Translations under genes and position numbers: made by a program
Notes under the pieces: model-generated
What the model was told of the DNA's origin: nothing
The model's database searches: none
The model's input: the letters and a program-made list of their open reading frames with translations, nothing else
Shown: positions 8,716 to 17,152 of the stretch, piece after piece
Numbering within the stretch: position 1 is the stretch's first letter
Layout of the letters: each line of letters begins with the position of its first letter
Origin: Marinobacter orientalis
GTDB taxonomy: Bacteria > Pseudomonadota > Gammaproteobacteria > Pseudomonadales > Oleiphilaceae
DNA: 64,000 bases
NCBI RefSeq assembly: GCF_004792665.1
Contig: NZ_SRZX01000007.1
Location: 1 to 64,000, forward strand
Direction of reading: 5' to 3'

Positions 8716-9414
8716 ATGGCCCAATCAACATACGTTAACCCCTCTCTTCTTCAACTGCGGCAATCTTTCCGCACTAGCACGGCCTACCTGGTCAGTCTGA
8801 CCTTCGTGATGCTGGTGCTTGGCGCAATCGCAGCAATGCCAGCCTATGGCAGCAAGGACGCGGAAGACCAGGAGGCCGCCATGCATCGGGTGGATAGTTT
8901 CCATGCCGAGCTGATCAACATAATGAAGAAAGGCCCGGCGCTGACGTTGCGTTACGAGCGGCTCTTGCCAATTGTGAAGGAACACTTCGACGTACCGCTT
9001 ATGGCACGTATTGCACTGGACCAACATTGGGCCGACATGCACAAGGAAGAAAGACAGAAACTTGTTGATCGGCTTCGGCAATTAATTGCGGTGACCTACG
9101 CCGCCCGACTTACCGAATTCGAAGATCAGGCATTCAGAACTCTCGACAGCACATCCACTGCCAGCAACCGAATTGAGGTGGACTCTCAGCTCGCCACGGC
9201 GGATGCAGGCACAATCTCACTGTACTATCGCCTGTTCCTGCGTGATGGCCGATGGCGGATTTATGACGTGGTCAACGAGGGGGTCGGTGTCCTGGAAATG
9301 ATGCAGACTCAGTTCAGTGACGTTGTCGCGGAATCCGGCTTTTCCGGAGTCATTGAAATGGTCGACCAACGCATCAGCGAGCATCTCAGCAAGGCAGCCA
9401 GAGGCAACCAGTGA
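8716..9414 (+). CDS. MlaC/Ttg2D-family periplasmic phospholipid-binding protein
   Basis: This 232-aa protein of the MlaC/Ttg2D (toluene tolerance) family has an N-terminal hydrophobic segment (about residues 22-45) that probably acts as a signal peptide or anchor. The mature domain shows the family pattern: a helical start (DSFHAELINIMKK), FDVPLMARIALDQHW (compare the FD...MAR..LG..W signature), YAARLTEFEDQAF, and a C-terminal sheet containing DGRWRIYDVVNEGVG. MlaC proteins carry phospholipids across the periplasm between MlaA and the MlaFEDB transporter. No other mla gene is present here, so this is probably a stand-alone paralogue working with the neighbouring desaturase and YihY. Confidence 0.85.
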   Translation: MAQSTYVNPSLLQLRQSFRTSTAYLVSLTFVMLVLGAIAAMPAYGSKDAEDQEAAMHRVDSFHAELINIMKKGPALTLRYERLLPIVKEHFDVPLMARIALDQHWADMHKEERQKLVDRLRQLIAVTYAARLTEFEDQAFRTLDSTSTASNRIEVDSQLATADAGTISLYYRLFLRDGRWRIYDVVNEGVGVLEMMQTQFSDVVAESGFSGVIEMVDQRISEHLSKAARGNQ

Positions 9415-9489
9415 GTAGCCACCATAAGGGATTACAGTAGCTGATGAGTGTCTAATCAGGGGTCCGACCAGGCCAGGGAGATCAGAGCT

Positions 9490-10020
9490 ATGAAGATACT
9501 GATGAGTAAGTCAAATAATCGGGAATCAGCATTGACCTCCACCGCCATGCTTGCCCTGATTCGGCACTCCATGGGGGGCAGGTATATGGCATTGGGATTC
9601 GTGCTGGCGTTTACGAATCTTCCCGCCATCGTCTTCGCCGAACCATCGTGTCCCGGAATTCATGTGAAAATTCCGAACATTAAAAACAGCACCGGGACTG
9701 TAGCTTGCGCACTTTTCGAATCGCCAGCGGGCTTCCCCAATGAGTTTCTGCACTCCGCGACCAATATAATGATGATGAAAATTCGAGATACGAAGGCACG
9801 TTGTAGCTTTCTGGATATTCCTCCAGGAACGTATGCGTTGGCCGTCATCCATGATGAGAATATGGATGGCAAGCTCAACACTAACTTTCTAGGGGTCCCC
9901 ACGGAAGGCTATGGTTTTTCAAGTGGCGCAGAGGCTGCGCTGAGCGCGCCTTCATTCGAGGACGCTAGCTTTTCATACGATGGGCAAAATCTGGATCTGA
10001 CTATCAGATTGAATTATTGA
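9490..10020 (+). CDS. DUF2141 secreted protein
   Basis: This protein carries a DUF2141-type domain. From the ATG at 9490 it is 176 aa; a GTG at 9448 in frame would add 14 residues but has no better ribosome binding site, while AGGGAG precedes 9490. A hydrophobic segment (about residues 38-55, MALGFVLAFTNLPAIVFA) is probably the signal peptide, with an unusually long n-region, so the true start could be still further in. The mature part shows the DUF2141 pattern: a short beta sandwich with GTVACALFESPAGFP, FLDIPPGTYALAVIHDEN, DGKLNTNFLGVPTEGYGFS and a C-terminal LTIRLNY. Function is unknown. It may close the lipid-related gene run. Confidence 0.75.
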   Translation: MKILMSKSNNRESALTSTAMLALIRHSMGGRYMALGFVLAFTNLPAIVFAEPSCPGIHVKIPNIKNSTGTVACALFESPAGFPNEFLHSATNIMMMKIRDTKARCSFLDIPPGTYALAVIHDENMDGKLNTNFLGVPTEGYGFSSGAEAALSAPSFEDASFSYDGQNLDLTIRLNY

Positions 10021-10030
10021 GGGCCTCTGC

Positions 10031-10054
10031 GAGGGACTCTTCAGGAGGTTCCTC
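10031..10054 (+). terminator. Weak hairpin after the DUF2141 gene
   Basis: GAGGGAC (10031-10037) pairs with GTTCCTC (10048-10054), including one G-T pair, ten bases after the stop codon. No T tract follows, so this is only a possible terminator. Confidence 0.3.
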
Positions 10055-10678
10055 GTAAATAAGGGCCGTAGAGGGCGAGACATGCTCCGCTATTTTTCGG
10101 GCAACTTTTACGGACTTTCTTTGATGATGAATAATACTTGTCATTGGCGATTGTGAGTCGCCCTGGTCTGCATACCATTTAACATAATATACATTATACG
10201 CAGTACATTATTGCCAGACTTGATGGTTAACGGAAACGATGCTTGATTACTGGACCGCTTTCGCAAGAAATGGCGACCCGAATCCTCAAACCGGTGATGC
10301 CGTTTTCTGACCGGTACCTGGCCGTGTCGGGTCAGTCTGTGCGATTCACGCCGAATAGTGTCCAGTTCGAGACTACTTCCAATATTGCAACCAACCATCA
10401 CTGTGATTTTTTTTTGGAGCAGTTTTTAAATATCCGGGGGACCAGAAAATTGAGGACAAAACCGGGACAAATCTATTTCGATGGTTCTGAAATGGCATTA
10501 ATGGCGCTGTCCCGATTTTTCATTTCGATGAGAACTTCAGCCATACCGCCCGGAACGCTGTTACTAAAATTCGGGTAAGAGCCTGGTTAGGGTATTACCG
10601 CTGGTTGCGTAGCGAGTAATCTAAAAGCAATTTAAAACTACCACCCTACTCCTTCGCTGCGCAGCCTCTAACCGCTTT
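10055..10678. other. Long non-coding stretch, probably decayed sequence
   Basis: I find no gene I can support in these roughly 620 bp. Open frames exist on both strands, including one of 111 codons on the plus strand, but none has a ribosome binding site or family resemblance. GGGACAAATCTATTT and CTGTCCCGATTTTT occur near 10,465 and 10,508. Similar-looking words often accompany transposase remnants, but I cannot identify one here. Confidence 0.4.
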
Positions 10679-10707
10679 GGCGAGCGGGCCCGAGAGCCCC
10701 GCCCGCC
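10679..10707 (-). terminator. GC-rich hairpin downstream of the 156-aa secreted protein gene
   Basis: On the minus strand GGCGGGCGGG pairs with CCCGCTCGCC (one G-U pair), 15 bases past the stop of the gene at 10,722. The stem suits the minus transcript better than the plus one. No clear T tract follows. Confidence 0.4.
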
Positions 10708-10721
10708 CCTTCAAATCAACT

Positions 10722-11192
10722 CTATTTGGTCGTGATGCTTCCCTGGGCACGGCTGGTCCAGGCGCGCCCATCGCCGCGAAGGGACGTGATCGTCGATGTT
10801 CCGCTACCGGTGGCGCCTTCATAAGCGCCAGTACCGCCCATTACCGTCCAATTCGCTGGTTCATCCTCTGCACCAAGCACATAGGAAAGATACAGCATGT
10901 CGCCGTTATCCGAGATGCTCGTGCAATAGCCCGCGCCTCCAGCTCTTCCCGAACCATCAACCCCTTGGTGTCCAGTACACCATTGGCTAGACACGTCGCC
11001 GTCTGCCTGAATCACGGTTGCATGGTTTCTGATAACCGTTCTACCTTTTGTGCCGCTGGGCATCTCTACGGCTTGCCCTGGATCCGTTTGTACCCAATAC
11101 AGAGTGCTGTCGACCTCCTCGGTATCCGCCAGAGCAGAGAACGCTACACAGATTGCAAAAGCGCCAATGGCGCCAGTATGTATCTTTTTCAT
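10722..11192 (-). CDS. Secreted 156-aa protein, possible AOC-like/beta-barrel fold
   Basis: This protein has a typical signal peptide (MKKIHTGAIGAFAICVAFSALA) and a mature domain of about 134 residues. The ATG at 11,192 has AAGGGCT upstream. The mature part is rich in Gly, Ser and Thr. Near the C-terminus it has WTVMGGTGAYEGATGSGT, which resembles the G-G-T-G-x-Y/F-x-G-A-x-G loop of allene-oxide-cyclase-like and dirigent-type beta barrels. Two cysteines (WCTGHQ and GYCTSI) could form a disulphide. I infer an exported, small beta-barrel protein of unknown role. It is monocistronic. Confidence 0.65.
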   Translation of the reverse strand: MKKIHTGAIGAFAICVAFSALADTEEVDSTLYWVQTDPGQAVEMPSGTKGRTVIRNHATVIQADGDVSSQWCTGHQGVDGSGRAGGAGYCTSISDNGDMLYLSYVLGAEDEPANWTVMGGTGAYEGATGSGTSTITSLRGDGRAWTSRAQGSITTK

Positions 11193-11437
11193 GATTGCAG
11201 CCCTTATTCATTGTTATGACTGTTTTGAGGGACTTCCCGTGCAGGAATGGGTATTTCCTCCTGCGTTGGCGCATAAGTCTCAGCAAACGTCAGCTGAAGA
11301 AGGGTCGCGCTAGAACGCTCCATTGATACGTATGTCGACGTATTTGATTGAGTATTGCACATAGTTATGGGAGTGCAAGGCAGTTGACCTGCCTCTAGAT
11401 TAACCTTTTCCAGTCGAGTCATTTCCAGTCGTGAGCT
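11193..11437. other. Intergenic stretch before the first repeat copy
   Basis: About 245 bp with no supportable gene. It contains the promoter region of the minus-strand secreted protein and leads directly into a copy of the dispersed repeat at 11,438. Confidence 0.35.
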
Positions 11438-11530
11438 AGACGCCGAATTTAGTACTTTGTGTGGAAATTGAAACTAGCTCTCTATTCTAGAATTTACTTT
11501 AAGTTTGTTTAGCACTTTGTTTGGAATTTC
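11438..11530. repeat. Dispersed repeat, copy 1 (two TTTAGYACTTTG boxes)
   Basis: This about 90-bp segment matches 20,620-20,710 at roughly 80% by eye. It contains two direct boxes, TTTAGTACTTTGTGTGGAA (11,448) and TTTAGCACTTTGTTTGGAA (11,508), separated by about 60 bp with a shared CTATTCTAGAAT centre. Paired direct boxes of this type resemble transposase-binding repeats at insertion-sequence ends, but I cannot name the element and no transposase gene is left. Confidence 0.7.
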
Positions 11531-11579
11531 TTGGGTAAGTAGCTGATTTGCGTGACCTACGCGACGGAGGTGCTTTCTC

Positions 11580-11786
11580 TGCGGTATTCAGCCGGCCGGC
11601 GACCAGGTCCTTATCGAACGACATGGCCTGCGCGCTGCTGGCGAGCTGATTTCCCTGGGTTACTCACCCGCGTTTTCGCAGGCGTTGATGGCGCCTGATA
11701 TTACCGATGCTGTCTGTTTTATGCCCGTAGTCGGTTTTAACCAGACGCCCGGCGTTGGCGCGGGTCAACCGCTCGGAGCCGGGTAA
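11580..11786 (+). pseudogene. C-terminal fragment of an unidentified gene
   Basis: An open frame without a start codon encodes a plausible protein tail (for example GELISLGYSPAFSQALMAPD, then a Gly-rich end). It stops at TAA 11,784-11,786, overlapping the ATG of the next frame (TAATG), as expected for translationally coupled genes. The upstream part is missing and the dispersed repeat lies just before it. This suggests that the 5' part of the gene was lost when the repeat element inserted or recombined. I do not recognise the product. Confidence 0.4.
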
Positions 11787-12343
11787 TGCAGCCGCTTCTG
11801 AGTAGTCTTCGGCGCTGCTTTGAAGGCGCCGTTCCTGCCGTCATCGCAACCTGTGATGAGAATGCCATGCCCAACGTGGCTTACCTCTCACAGGTGCATT
11901 ACATCGATGAAAACCATGTGGCCCTGTCGTGTGACGTATTCCGGCTGAAAGGCTCTGATATCTACTGGGTACAGAGTGTCGAGCATGTACCAGGTACTTC
12001 GCCGTCATTCGCGGCACCTCTGGCGCCCAGCCTTTTGCCTGTGTTGCGGCGCAGTATTGAGCGACTTGGGGCCTGCCAGGACCTCTCTTCCCTGCTGACA
12101 GACGCCCTGGCCTGTCTGGCCCAGGAGTTCAACATCCAGCACGCCATGGTTCTGATGCTGGACGCCGTTGGCGACAAACTCTATACCGTGGCCAGTCGCG
12201 GCTATCTTCACTCCGGCGTGGGTTCAGAGATTGGCCTAGGAGAAGGAATTATCGGCGTGGCGGCGCGTGAAGGCGTACCTATCCGAATCGGCCACTGCGG
12301 TACCGGATCGCTGGCCGGCCCGAGGGACCTTATGAAATGGTAA
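11786..12343 (+). pseudogene. PPOX-GAF protein gene with internal and 3' deletions
   Basis: The first ~50 residues (AVPAVIATCDENAMPNVAYL, then SQVHYIDENHVALS) match the start of a pyridoxamine-phosphate-oxidase-like flavin-binding domain. The frame then jumps directly to FRLKGSDIYWVQSVEHVPG, the end of such a domain, so most of the PPOX barrel is absent. A GAF domain follows (about residues 95-170, with HAMVLMLDAVGDKLYTVASR and GEGIIGVAAREGVPIRIGH). It breaks off soon afterwards in an unrelated TGSLAGPRDLMKW tail. The intact relatives I recall are much longer and continue into further signalling domains. It is most likely a non-functional remnant, although the frame itself remains open. Confidence 0.65.
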
Positions 12344-12482
12344 ATTCCGGTAAGCCACTGGTCCCTGGGAATGTTTCCGGCGGTTTCCGGATAGCCGGCG
12401 GTATGGCACCTTAAGCACGATGACACCGCGATCAGCGGCGTTTGTAGGTGAATCAGCAGGCGGCTTATTCCAACAGATTGGC

Positions 12483-13160
12483 TTATATGGAATATTGGAC
12501 ATTACAATCTTGGACTGCCGCTATCAGTTTCGATGATACGGACGTGTCTTCTGTATTGCGTGCCAAGTAGAGCGATACAGGCAAAGTTCCCGCCGACCGT
12601 TGATAGACATCCACGGTGTCAAGACCAAGCAATTTGCTTACCAGCAGCTCCGGGAGGACAGCAACATCAGCACGATCGTATCGCAACATGGAAGCCGCTT
12701 GGGACCATTCAGTCACCTCGTAAATCTCTGCATCCTGACCATGAATGAACTCAGGGGCGACAGAGCCTCGGGGAGCGACGTATTTTAGGCCTTCCTTCTT
12801 CTCAAGCACTGGAAATGGATCTAGGGAAACAAAAACATAATCTGTGACAAATAATTCGCCGGCAAACAAGCCGATCCTGTCCCTGGTAGGACTTTTCGCT
12901 AAAGGCAGTAATGCTGATATTTCGTCAACCTCTAAATATTGCAATCCCCGCTTCAATGGCAGCTCAATATAATTTACCTCCAGATCAGCATAGTCAAAGA
13001 CGCATTTATACAGCGGAGCCATTGGGCCCGAAAGGACTCCGTTTGAATAGCTAATGACATCTAGCATACCGGAGCCAACACCCACCCTGATGCTAGTGTC
13101 ACTAAAAGCTGAGGTGGTGAAGGTGGCCAGTAGTACAAGAAACCACGATTTTAAAAACAT
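12483..13160 (-). CDS. Periplasmic solute-binding-like protein (SBP_bac_3 type)
   Basis: I place the start at the ATG at 13,160 (MFLKSWFLVLLATFTTSAFS), which gives a clean signal peptide with GGGTGAG just upstream. The longer in-frame start lacks these. The mature ~205 residues resemble the amino-acid-binding-protein fold, family 3, used by ABC transporters and as sensor modules: IRVGVGSGMLDVISYSNG, then LPLKRGLQYLEVDEISALLPLA, LFVTDYVFVSL, and a C-terminal lobe with YDRADVAVLPELLVSKLLGL. There is no transporter gene beside it. Orphan proteins of this kind are common in marine gammaproteobacteria. The ligand is unknown. Confidence 0.72.
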   Translation of the reverse strand: MFLKSWFLVLLATFTTSAFSDTSIRVGVGSGMLDVISYSNGVLSGPMAPLYKCVFDYADLEVNYIELPLKRGLQYLEVDEISALLPLAKSPTRDRIGLFAGELFVTDYVFVSLDPFPVLEKKEGLKYVAPRGSVAPEFIHGQDAEIYEVTEWSQAASMLRYDRADVAVLPELLVSKLLGLDTVDVYQRSAGTLPVSLYLARNTEDTSVSSKLIAAVQDCNVQYSI

Positions 13161-13421
13161 GAAACTCACCCGCTGGTTACTAATAGCCTCTATAGGCTTT
13201 GACTGCTTCGAAATTCCCAGGTTCCTCCATGGCAATCAAAAAAGTAGGCGTTTGGCCATTAGGTCTGGTCAGCCGTAGTCAATTTCCAATTGTTAGGCAA
13301 TAGCTCATCGATGGCGTTGTTCCTCTGTGTCGGTACCGGGTCAGTGAATCCCGGATATCTCCAAATGCTTTCATGGAGAAAATAATAATATGTAGCATGC
13401 CGGTTATTATTCCCCCCCTAC
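13161..13421. other. Intergenic stretch, no gene seen
   Basis: About 260 bp between the solute-binding gene and the duplicated RsbRD fragment. I find no supportable reading frame. A run of seven C residues ends near 13,418, directly beside the duplicated fragment. Confidence 0.3.
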
Positions 13422-13539
13422 ATTGATGTGGCGCGTTTTATCCACGGCGCGCGTGTACTGATCAGCCAGGTCAATCAGGATCTCTGGCAGATTATTCTGT
13501 AACTCTTTGCTTGTTAGCTCCCGCGCTGAGGCGAGCGTC
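13422..13539 (-). pseudogene. Isolated 118-bp fragment of the GGDEF-EAL gene at 4246
   Basis: Read on the minus strand, this fragment encodes residues corresponding to about 36-74 of the RsbRD domain in the gene at 4246 (LTSKELQNNLPEILIDLADQ is identical). Only three nucleotides differ over 118 bp, two of them changing residues (R to T, T to A). It has no flanking continuation of that gene, so it is a short inverted duplication, not a decayed paralogue. It lies about 90 bp upstream of the frameshifted Crp/Fnr gene. Confidence 0.85.
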
Positions 13540-13633
13540 GCCGCCTTTGACATGACATTGCAGCAACCAGAATATGTATTTTGTACTATACTTTGATGTT
13601 GTCCTTTAAAAGAGTCAGGCCAAGGAGGTGGCT

Positions 13634-14354
13634 GTGGACGCCCCATCAATATGCTTCGAACAGAATCACTTGCTGGCAGCTTTGCCAAAGAGTGCCCAGG
13701 CTAGAATATTTCCGCGTCTAAGATTGGTTGATATGAACCTTGGCGACGTGATCCACGAATCCCGCGATATCATTAAATTTGTCTATTTTCCCACCAATTG
13801 CATTATTTCGTTGCTTTACGTCATCCAAAACGGCTCATCCACCGAAATCTCAGTCGTGGGTCGCGAGGGCGTGGTCGGCGTTCCCGTGTTCATGGGCAGC
13901 GCCCCCCCCAGGCCGTACTGTAGTGCAAAGCCAAGGCTTCGCTTATCGAATGAACTCGTCGGAATTCAAGGTTGAGTTCGACAACTATGCCGACGTACGA
14001 CGGTTGATGTTGCGCTACGCCCAGACATTGATCACTCAAATCGCCCAGACGGCGGCGTGTAATCGCCATCACACGATCGACGAGCAGCTGTGTCGCTGGC
14101 TGCTGTTATCTCTCGATCGCCTCCAGAGCAACCAGCTGAAAATGACCCAGGAACTCATTGCCAACATGCTGGGAGTTCGCCGCGAGGGTGTCACCGCAGC
14201 CGCCAACAAATTACAAGACCGGGGCGTTATCAAATACCATCGAGGACAAATTACCGTGTTGGACCGGCCCGGGCTAGAAGCACTTAGTTGCGAATGCTAC
14301 GCCGTGGTGAAGCGAGAGACAGACAGACTGGTTTCAGGCGACCTTAGGCCATAG
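13634..14354 (+). pseudogene. Crp/Fnr-family regulator, frameshifted at a C8 tract
   Basis: Two overlapping frames together encode a complete Crp/Fnr-type regulator. The first frame (start GTG at 13,634 with AAGGAGG upstream) gives the cyclic-nucleotide-binding-like beta barrel up to GVVGVPVFMGSA. The second frame gives GRTVVQSQGFAYR and the rest, including the C-terminal winged helix (LKMTQELIANMLGVRREGVT). The frame breaks exactly in a run of eight C (13,902-13,909). With seven C the protein would be continuous at about 240 aa. This is either a real mutation, a phase-variable tract or a sequencing error. Orthologues of this type lack the cAMP-binding residues and respond to other signals. 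Confidence 0.8.
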
Positions 14355-14680
14355 GTTTAGCCTTGCAGACTTAACCTACCGGTATCTGAAGCTGCCCGCT
14401 TATAAACCGGACGCCCTGACCCTGACACAATGGGGATACTGTATTAAAGGCTGCGGGCGAGAAATTATTATTAGCGGTGCAAGTAAAACAGGGCTGTTTA
14501 CAATTTTCCTGAAGAGGCTGGTCAGATTGGCGCACTTAAATATATTTGATGTATATTTTTTTGTGCCTGTCCTGTTAGGGTGTGTTAAATCCTGTTAAAT
14601 GGGCTGCACAGGCCTCAGCCCTTGACGGTTTATGAACCAAGTTGGTACCGGCCAACATACCATGAAGGAGGCCTCTCGCT
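14355..14680. promoter_or_regulatory. Upstream region of the second GGDEF-EAL gene
   Basis: This 326-bp spacer has no supportable gene. It contains an AT-rich block (TTAAATATATTTGATGTATATTTTTTTG, about 14,535-14,562) suitable for a promoter, and a CCTGTTA direct repeat (14,570 and 14,592). It must drive the gene at 14,681. Confidence 0.3.
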
Positions 14681-16804
14681 ATGAAGCTGGCCCAGTTTAT
14701 CCAGACGGAAACAGAGCAACTGCTCGAAGACTGGGAAGAAGCCGCGCTGGAGATCGCCCCGCAGTTGAAAGGCAAAGAAAGCCCCGCCCTGAGGCATCAT
14801 GCCCGCTCGATGCTGGAGTTCATCGCCGAAGACATTTTGAGCTTCCAGACTTGCGAAGAGTCGGCTCGCAAAGCCCTTGGCAAGGGCAACGCCCCTGCTT
14901 CGGATATCGGAGCAGAGTATGGCACACGCCGTTTCCAGCAGGGTCTGTCCATGCTTCAAATGGTACAGGAACTCCGGGCCCTGCGGGCTCGTGTTACCCG
15001 GGCCTGGGGCTCCGAGCAACGGAGCTGCACCGCAAAAGAGATCGATGAGCTGGTGCGGTTCAACGAAGCCATCGACCAGTTGATTGCCAACTCGGTGTCC
15101 AGTTTCTCAGCCTTCAAAGAGCAGGAAACACGCCTGATCGAAACCATGCTGAAAGCCTCCCTTGACCCCGCCGCCATATTCGATCCCGATGGCAGACACC
15201 TGTTTCTCAATAAGGCGATGGCCGATCTCGTCGATGTGCCGCAAAGTGACATGATTGGTAAAACGCCACGTGAGCTGGGTCTGGATTTTGCCGCAGATTG
15301 TCACGACGCGGTCGACACAACCGTTACCATAGGTCAGACCCAGCGCAGGGAGTGGCATCACTGTTTACCCTCAGGCCGCGAGTTGGATTTTGACTGCTAT
15401 TTCGTCCCGGTTTTTAATGACCAGAACGAAGTGGAAGCTGTCGTCAAGACGTCGCGGGACATCACTGAGCGCAAACAGACGGAAGATCAGTCCTGGCGAA
15501 ACGCCAATTTTGATTCGCTCACCGGCATCCCCAATCGGCGGCTATTCCTCGATCGGCTTGAGCAGACCTTGTTGGAGGCCCAGCGAAAGGACAGCTCCTT
15601 TGCCTTGCTCTTCATCGACCTGGACCGCTTCAAGCAAGCCAACGACCAACTCGGCCACAAGGCCGGTGACCGGCTTCTGAGGCTGGTTACCGAGCGGATA
15701 AGCGCCACGGTCCGGGCCATGGATACGGTGGCCCGTCTCGGCGGAGACGAATTCACCCTGATCCTGAAGGAAACCGGCAGGGAGGGTGCGAAGCAAGCCG
15801 CCGAGACATTGCTGGTCAGTCTCGAACGGGCGTTCGACGTTGATTCTCACCGGGTACACCTTTCCGGCAGCATCGGCGTGACGCTGTTCCCCGATGACGG
15901 CAAGGATGCCGACAAGCTGATGCACAATGCCGACCAGGCCATGTACGCGGCCAAGGAACATGGCGGTCAACAGGTTCAGGTCTACGAGCCCTGGATGGCG
16001 CAGAGCGAATCAGAGCATATGCGGTTGAACCGGGAACTGGATGATGCCCTCAGGGAGAATCAACTGGAGGTTTACTATCAGCCTATCATCGACATTCGCA
16101 CTGGAGCCATTTCCGGAGCAGAGGCTTTGCTCCGATGGCATCATCCAGTCAGGGGTCTATTGAGCCCTGACGTCTTTCTCAGCGTTACCGAACACAGCGA
16201 CATGACGGACAGCATCACCGCCTACGTACTGGAGCAGGCAGTGACCTGCTCGCTCCGGTGGCGTGACCTGAATGATCAGGCCTTTCCGGTCAGCATCAAC
16301 GAATCCCCGGCCTCCTTTGTTACCCGAACCCTCGTGGAGGAATGGCGGGAGCGGCTGACACAAGCGGGTCTTGATGAAAGTCGGATCACCCTGGAACTGA
16401 CACTGGCCTCCTTTAACGACATTCGTGCCTCCGGTCTCAATCCAGTCGAGAGGTTGGATTTGGCGGGTTCGCGACTACATCTGGCAATCGACGAGTTTGG
16501 CATCGAACCCTTCTCCCTGTTTGCTCTTAAAAAGTTCCAGATGGACAGCGTCAAGATAGACCGAGAGCTGATAAAGGAGGCTGGCCAGGGTGGTGATGCC
16601 GACCGAATACTGGAAGGCGTAATCGCTATGGCTCACGCGATAGAGCTTCAGGTGGTTGGAGTGGGTGTTGAAACGGACGAGCAATTGCAATTCCTCTCCC
16701 GTGCCGGCTGCGACTATGTCCAGGGCTTTCTGTTCTCCCAGGCGCTACGCCAGGATGATTTCGATGCATTAATTAGTCAGGATCGTCAGGAAAAAGCTTC
16801 TTAA
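14681..16804 (+). CDS. RsbRD_N-PAS-GGDEF-degenerate EAL protein, probable diguanylate cyclase
   Basis: This 707-aa cytoplasmic signalling protein has an RsbRD-type N-terminal helical domain (about 1-145), PAS (about 150-270), GGDEF (about 280-430) and EAL-like (about 445-695) domains. The cyclase site is intact (GGDEF 354-358, RxxD site RAMD five residues before it). The EAL domain keeps EAL at 481-483 but loses other residues needed for phosphodiesterase activity: TES is replaced by TLAS, DDFGTG by DEFGIE (Glu605), and AEGVE by GVGVE (Val661). I infer that it makes c-di-GMP and that its EAL domain is only a binding or regulatory module. The ATG at 14,681 was chosen with GAAGGAGG upstream. 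Confidence 0.9.
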   Translation: MKLAQFIQTETEQLLEDWEEAALEIAPQLKGKESPALRHHARSMLEFIAEDILSFQTCEESARKALGKGNAPASDIGAEYGTRRFQQGLSMLQMVQELRALRARVTRAWGSEQRSCTAKEIDELVRFNEAIDQLIANSVSSFSAFKEQETRLIETMLKASLDPAAIFDPDGRHLFLNKAMADLVDVPQSDMIGKTPRELGLDFAADCHDAVDTTVTIGQTQRREWHHCLPSGRELDFDCYFVPVFNDQNEVEAVVKTSRDITERKQTEDQSWRNANFDSLTGIPNRRLFLDRLEQTLLEAQRKDSSFALLFIDLDRFKQANDQLGHKAGDRLLRLVTERISATVRAMDTVARLGGDEFTLILKETGREGAKQAAETLLVSLERAFDVDSHRVHLSGSIGVTLFPDDGKDADKLMHNADQAMYAAKEHGGQQVQVYEPWMAQSESEHMRLNRELDDALRENQLEVYYQPIIDIRTGAISGAEALLRWHHPVRGLLSPDVFLSVTEHSDMTDSITAYVLEQAVTCSLRWRDLNDQAFPVSINESPASFVTRTLVEEWRERLTQAGLDESRITLELTLASFNDIRASGLNPVERLDLAGSRLHLAIDEFGIEPFSLFALKKFQMDSVKIDRELIKEAGQGGDADRILEGVIAMAHAIELQVVGVGVETDEQLQFLSRAGCDYVQGFLFSQALRQDDFDALISQDRQEKAS

Positions 16805-17152
16805 CGGCGTTCGGCTCACGATGGGTTCTCCGGACGTGCTTACCGCTCGTTGTGAGAAAACTCGGTTCCTGGGCCTCAACATGGATAGTAAAGCCTAAAT
16901 GTTTGCTGTGGATGACAAATGTTGGGTCTGTTCGCGCAGCAGCCTTCTGAGGCCGGACCGTTCTGGTTGGGCCAGGGTTTGTGGCATTTGCCACGCTCCT
17001 CTCATTCGCCCCCCTCTAACTGGCCATAGGCGGACCTACCATGAGCACCAGCTATTCTTGATCGTTTTTGCGGGCGCGATTTAATCAGGCGCAGCGTCGT
17101 TGATTCCCGTTCTATCCGGGGCGCAACGCAAATTTTTTATTGGGAAGATCAC
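16805..17152. promoter_or_regulatory. Spacer between two c-di-GMP genes
   Basis: About 350 bp without a supportable gene. A ~30-bp segment at 16,842 (TACCGCTCGTTGTGAGAAAA) recurs with a few changes at 20,585, next to the dispersed repeat. It leads to the ribosome binding site GGGAAGA of the gene at 17,153. Confidence 0.3.

Noticed and set aside
10243..10578. 111-codon plus-strand frame in the long spacer
   Set aside because: No ribosome binding site, odd composition and no recognisable motif. The opposite strand is also open, which suggests chance.
11204..11422. 72-codon minus-strand frame upstream of the secreted protein
   Set aside because: It lies in the promoter region of the gene at 10,722 and shows no signal peptide, motif or good start.
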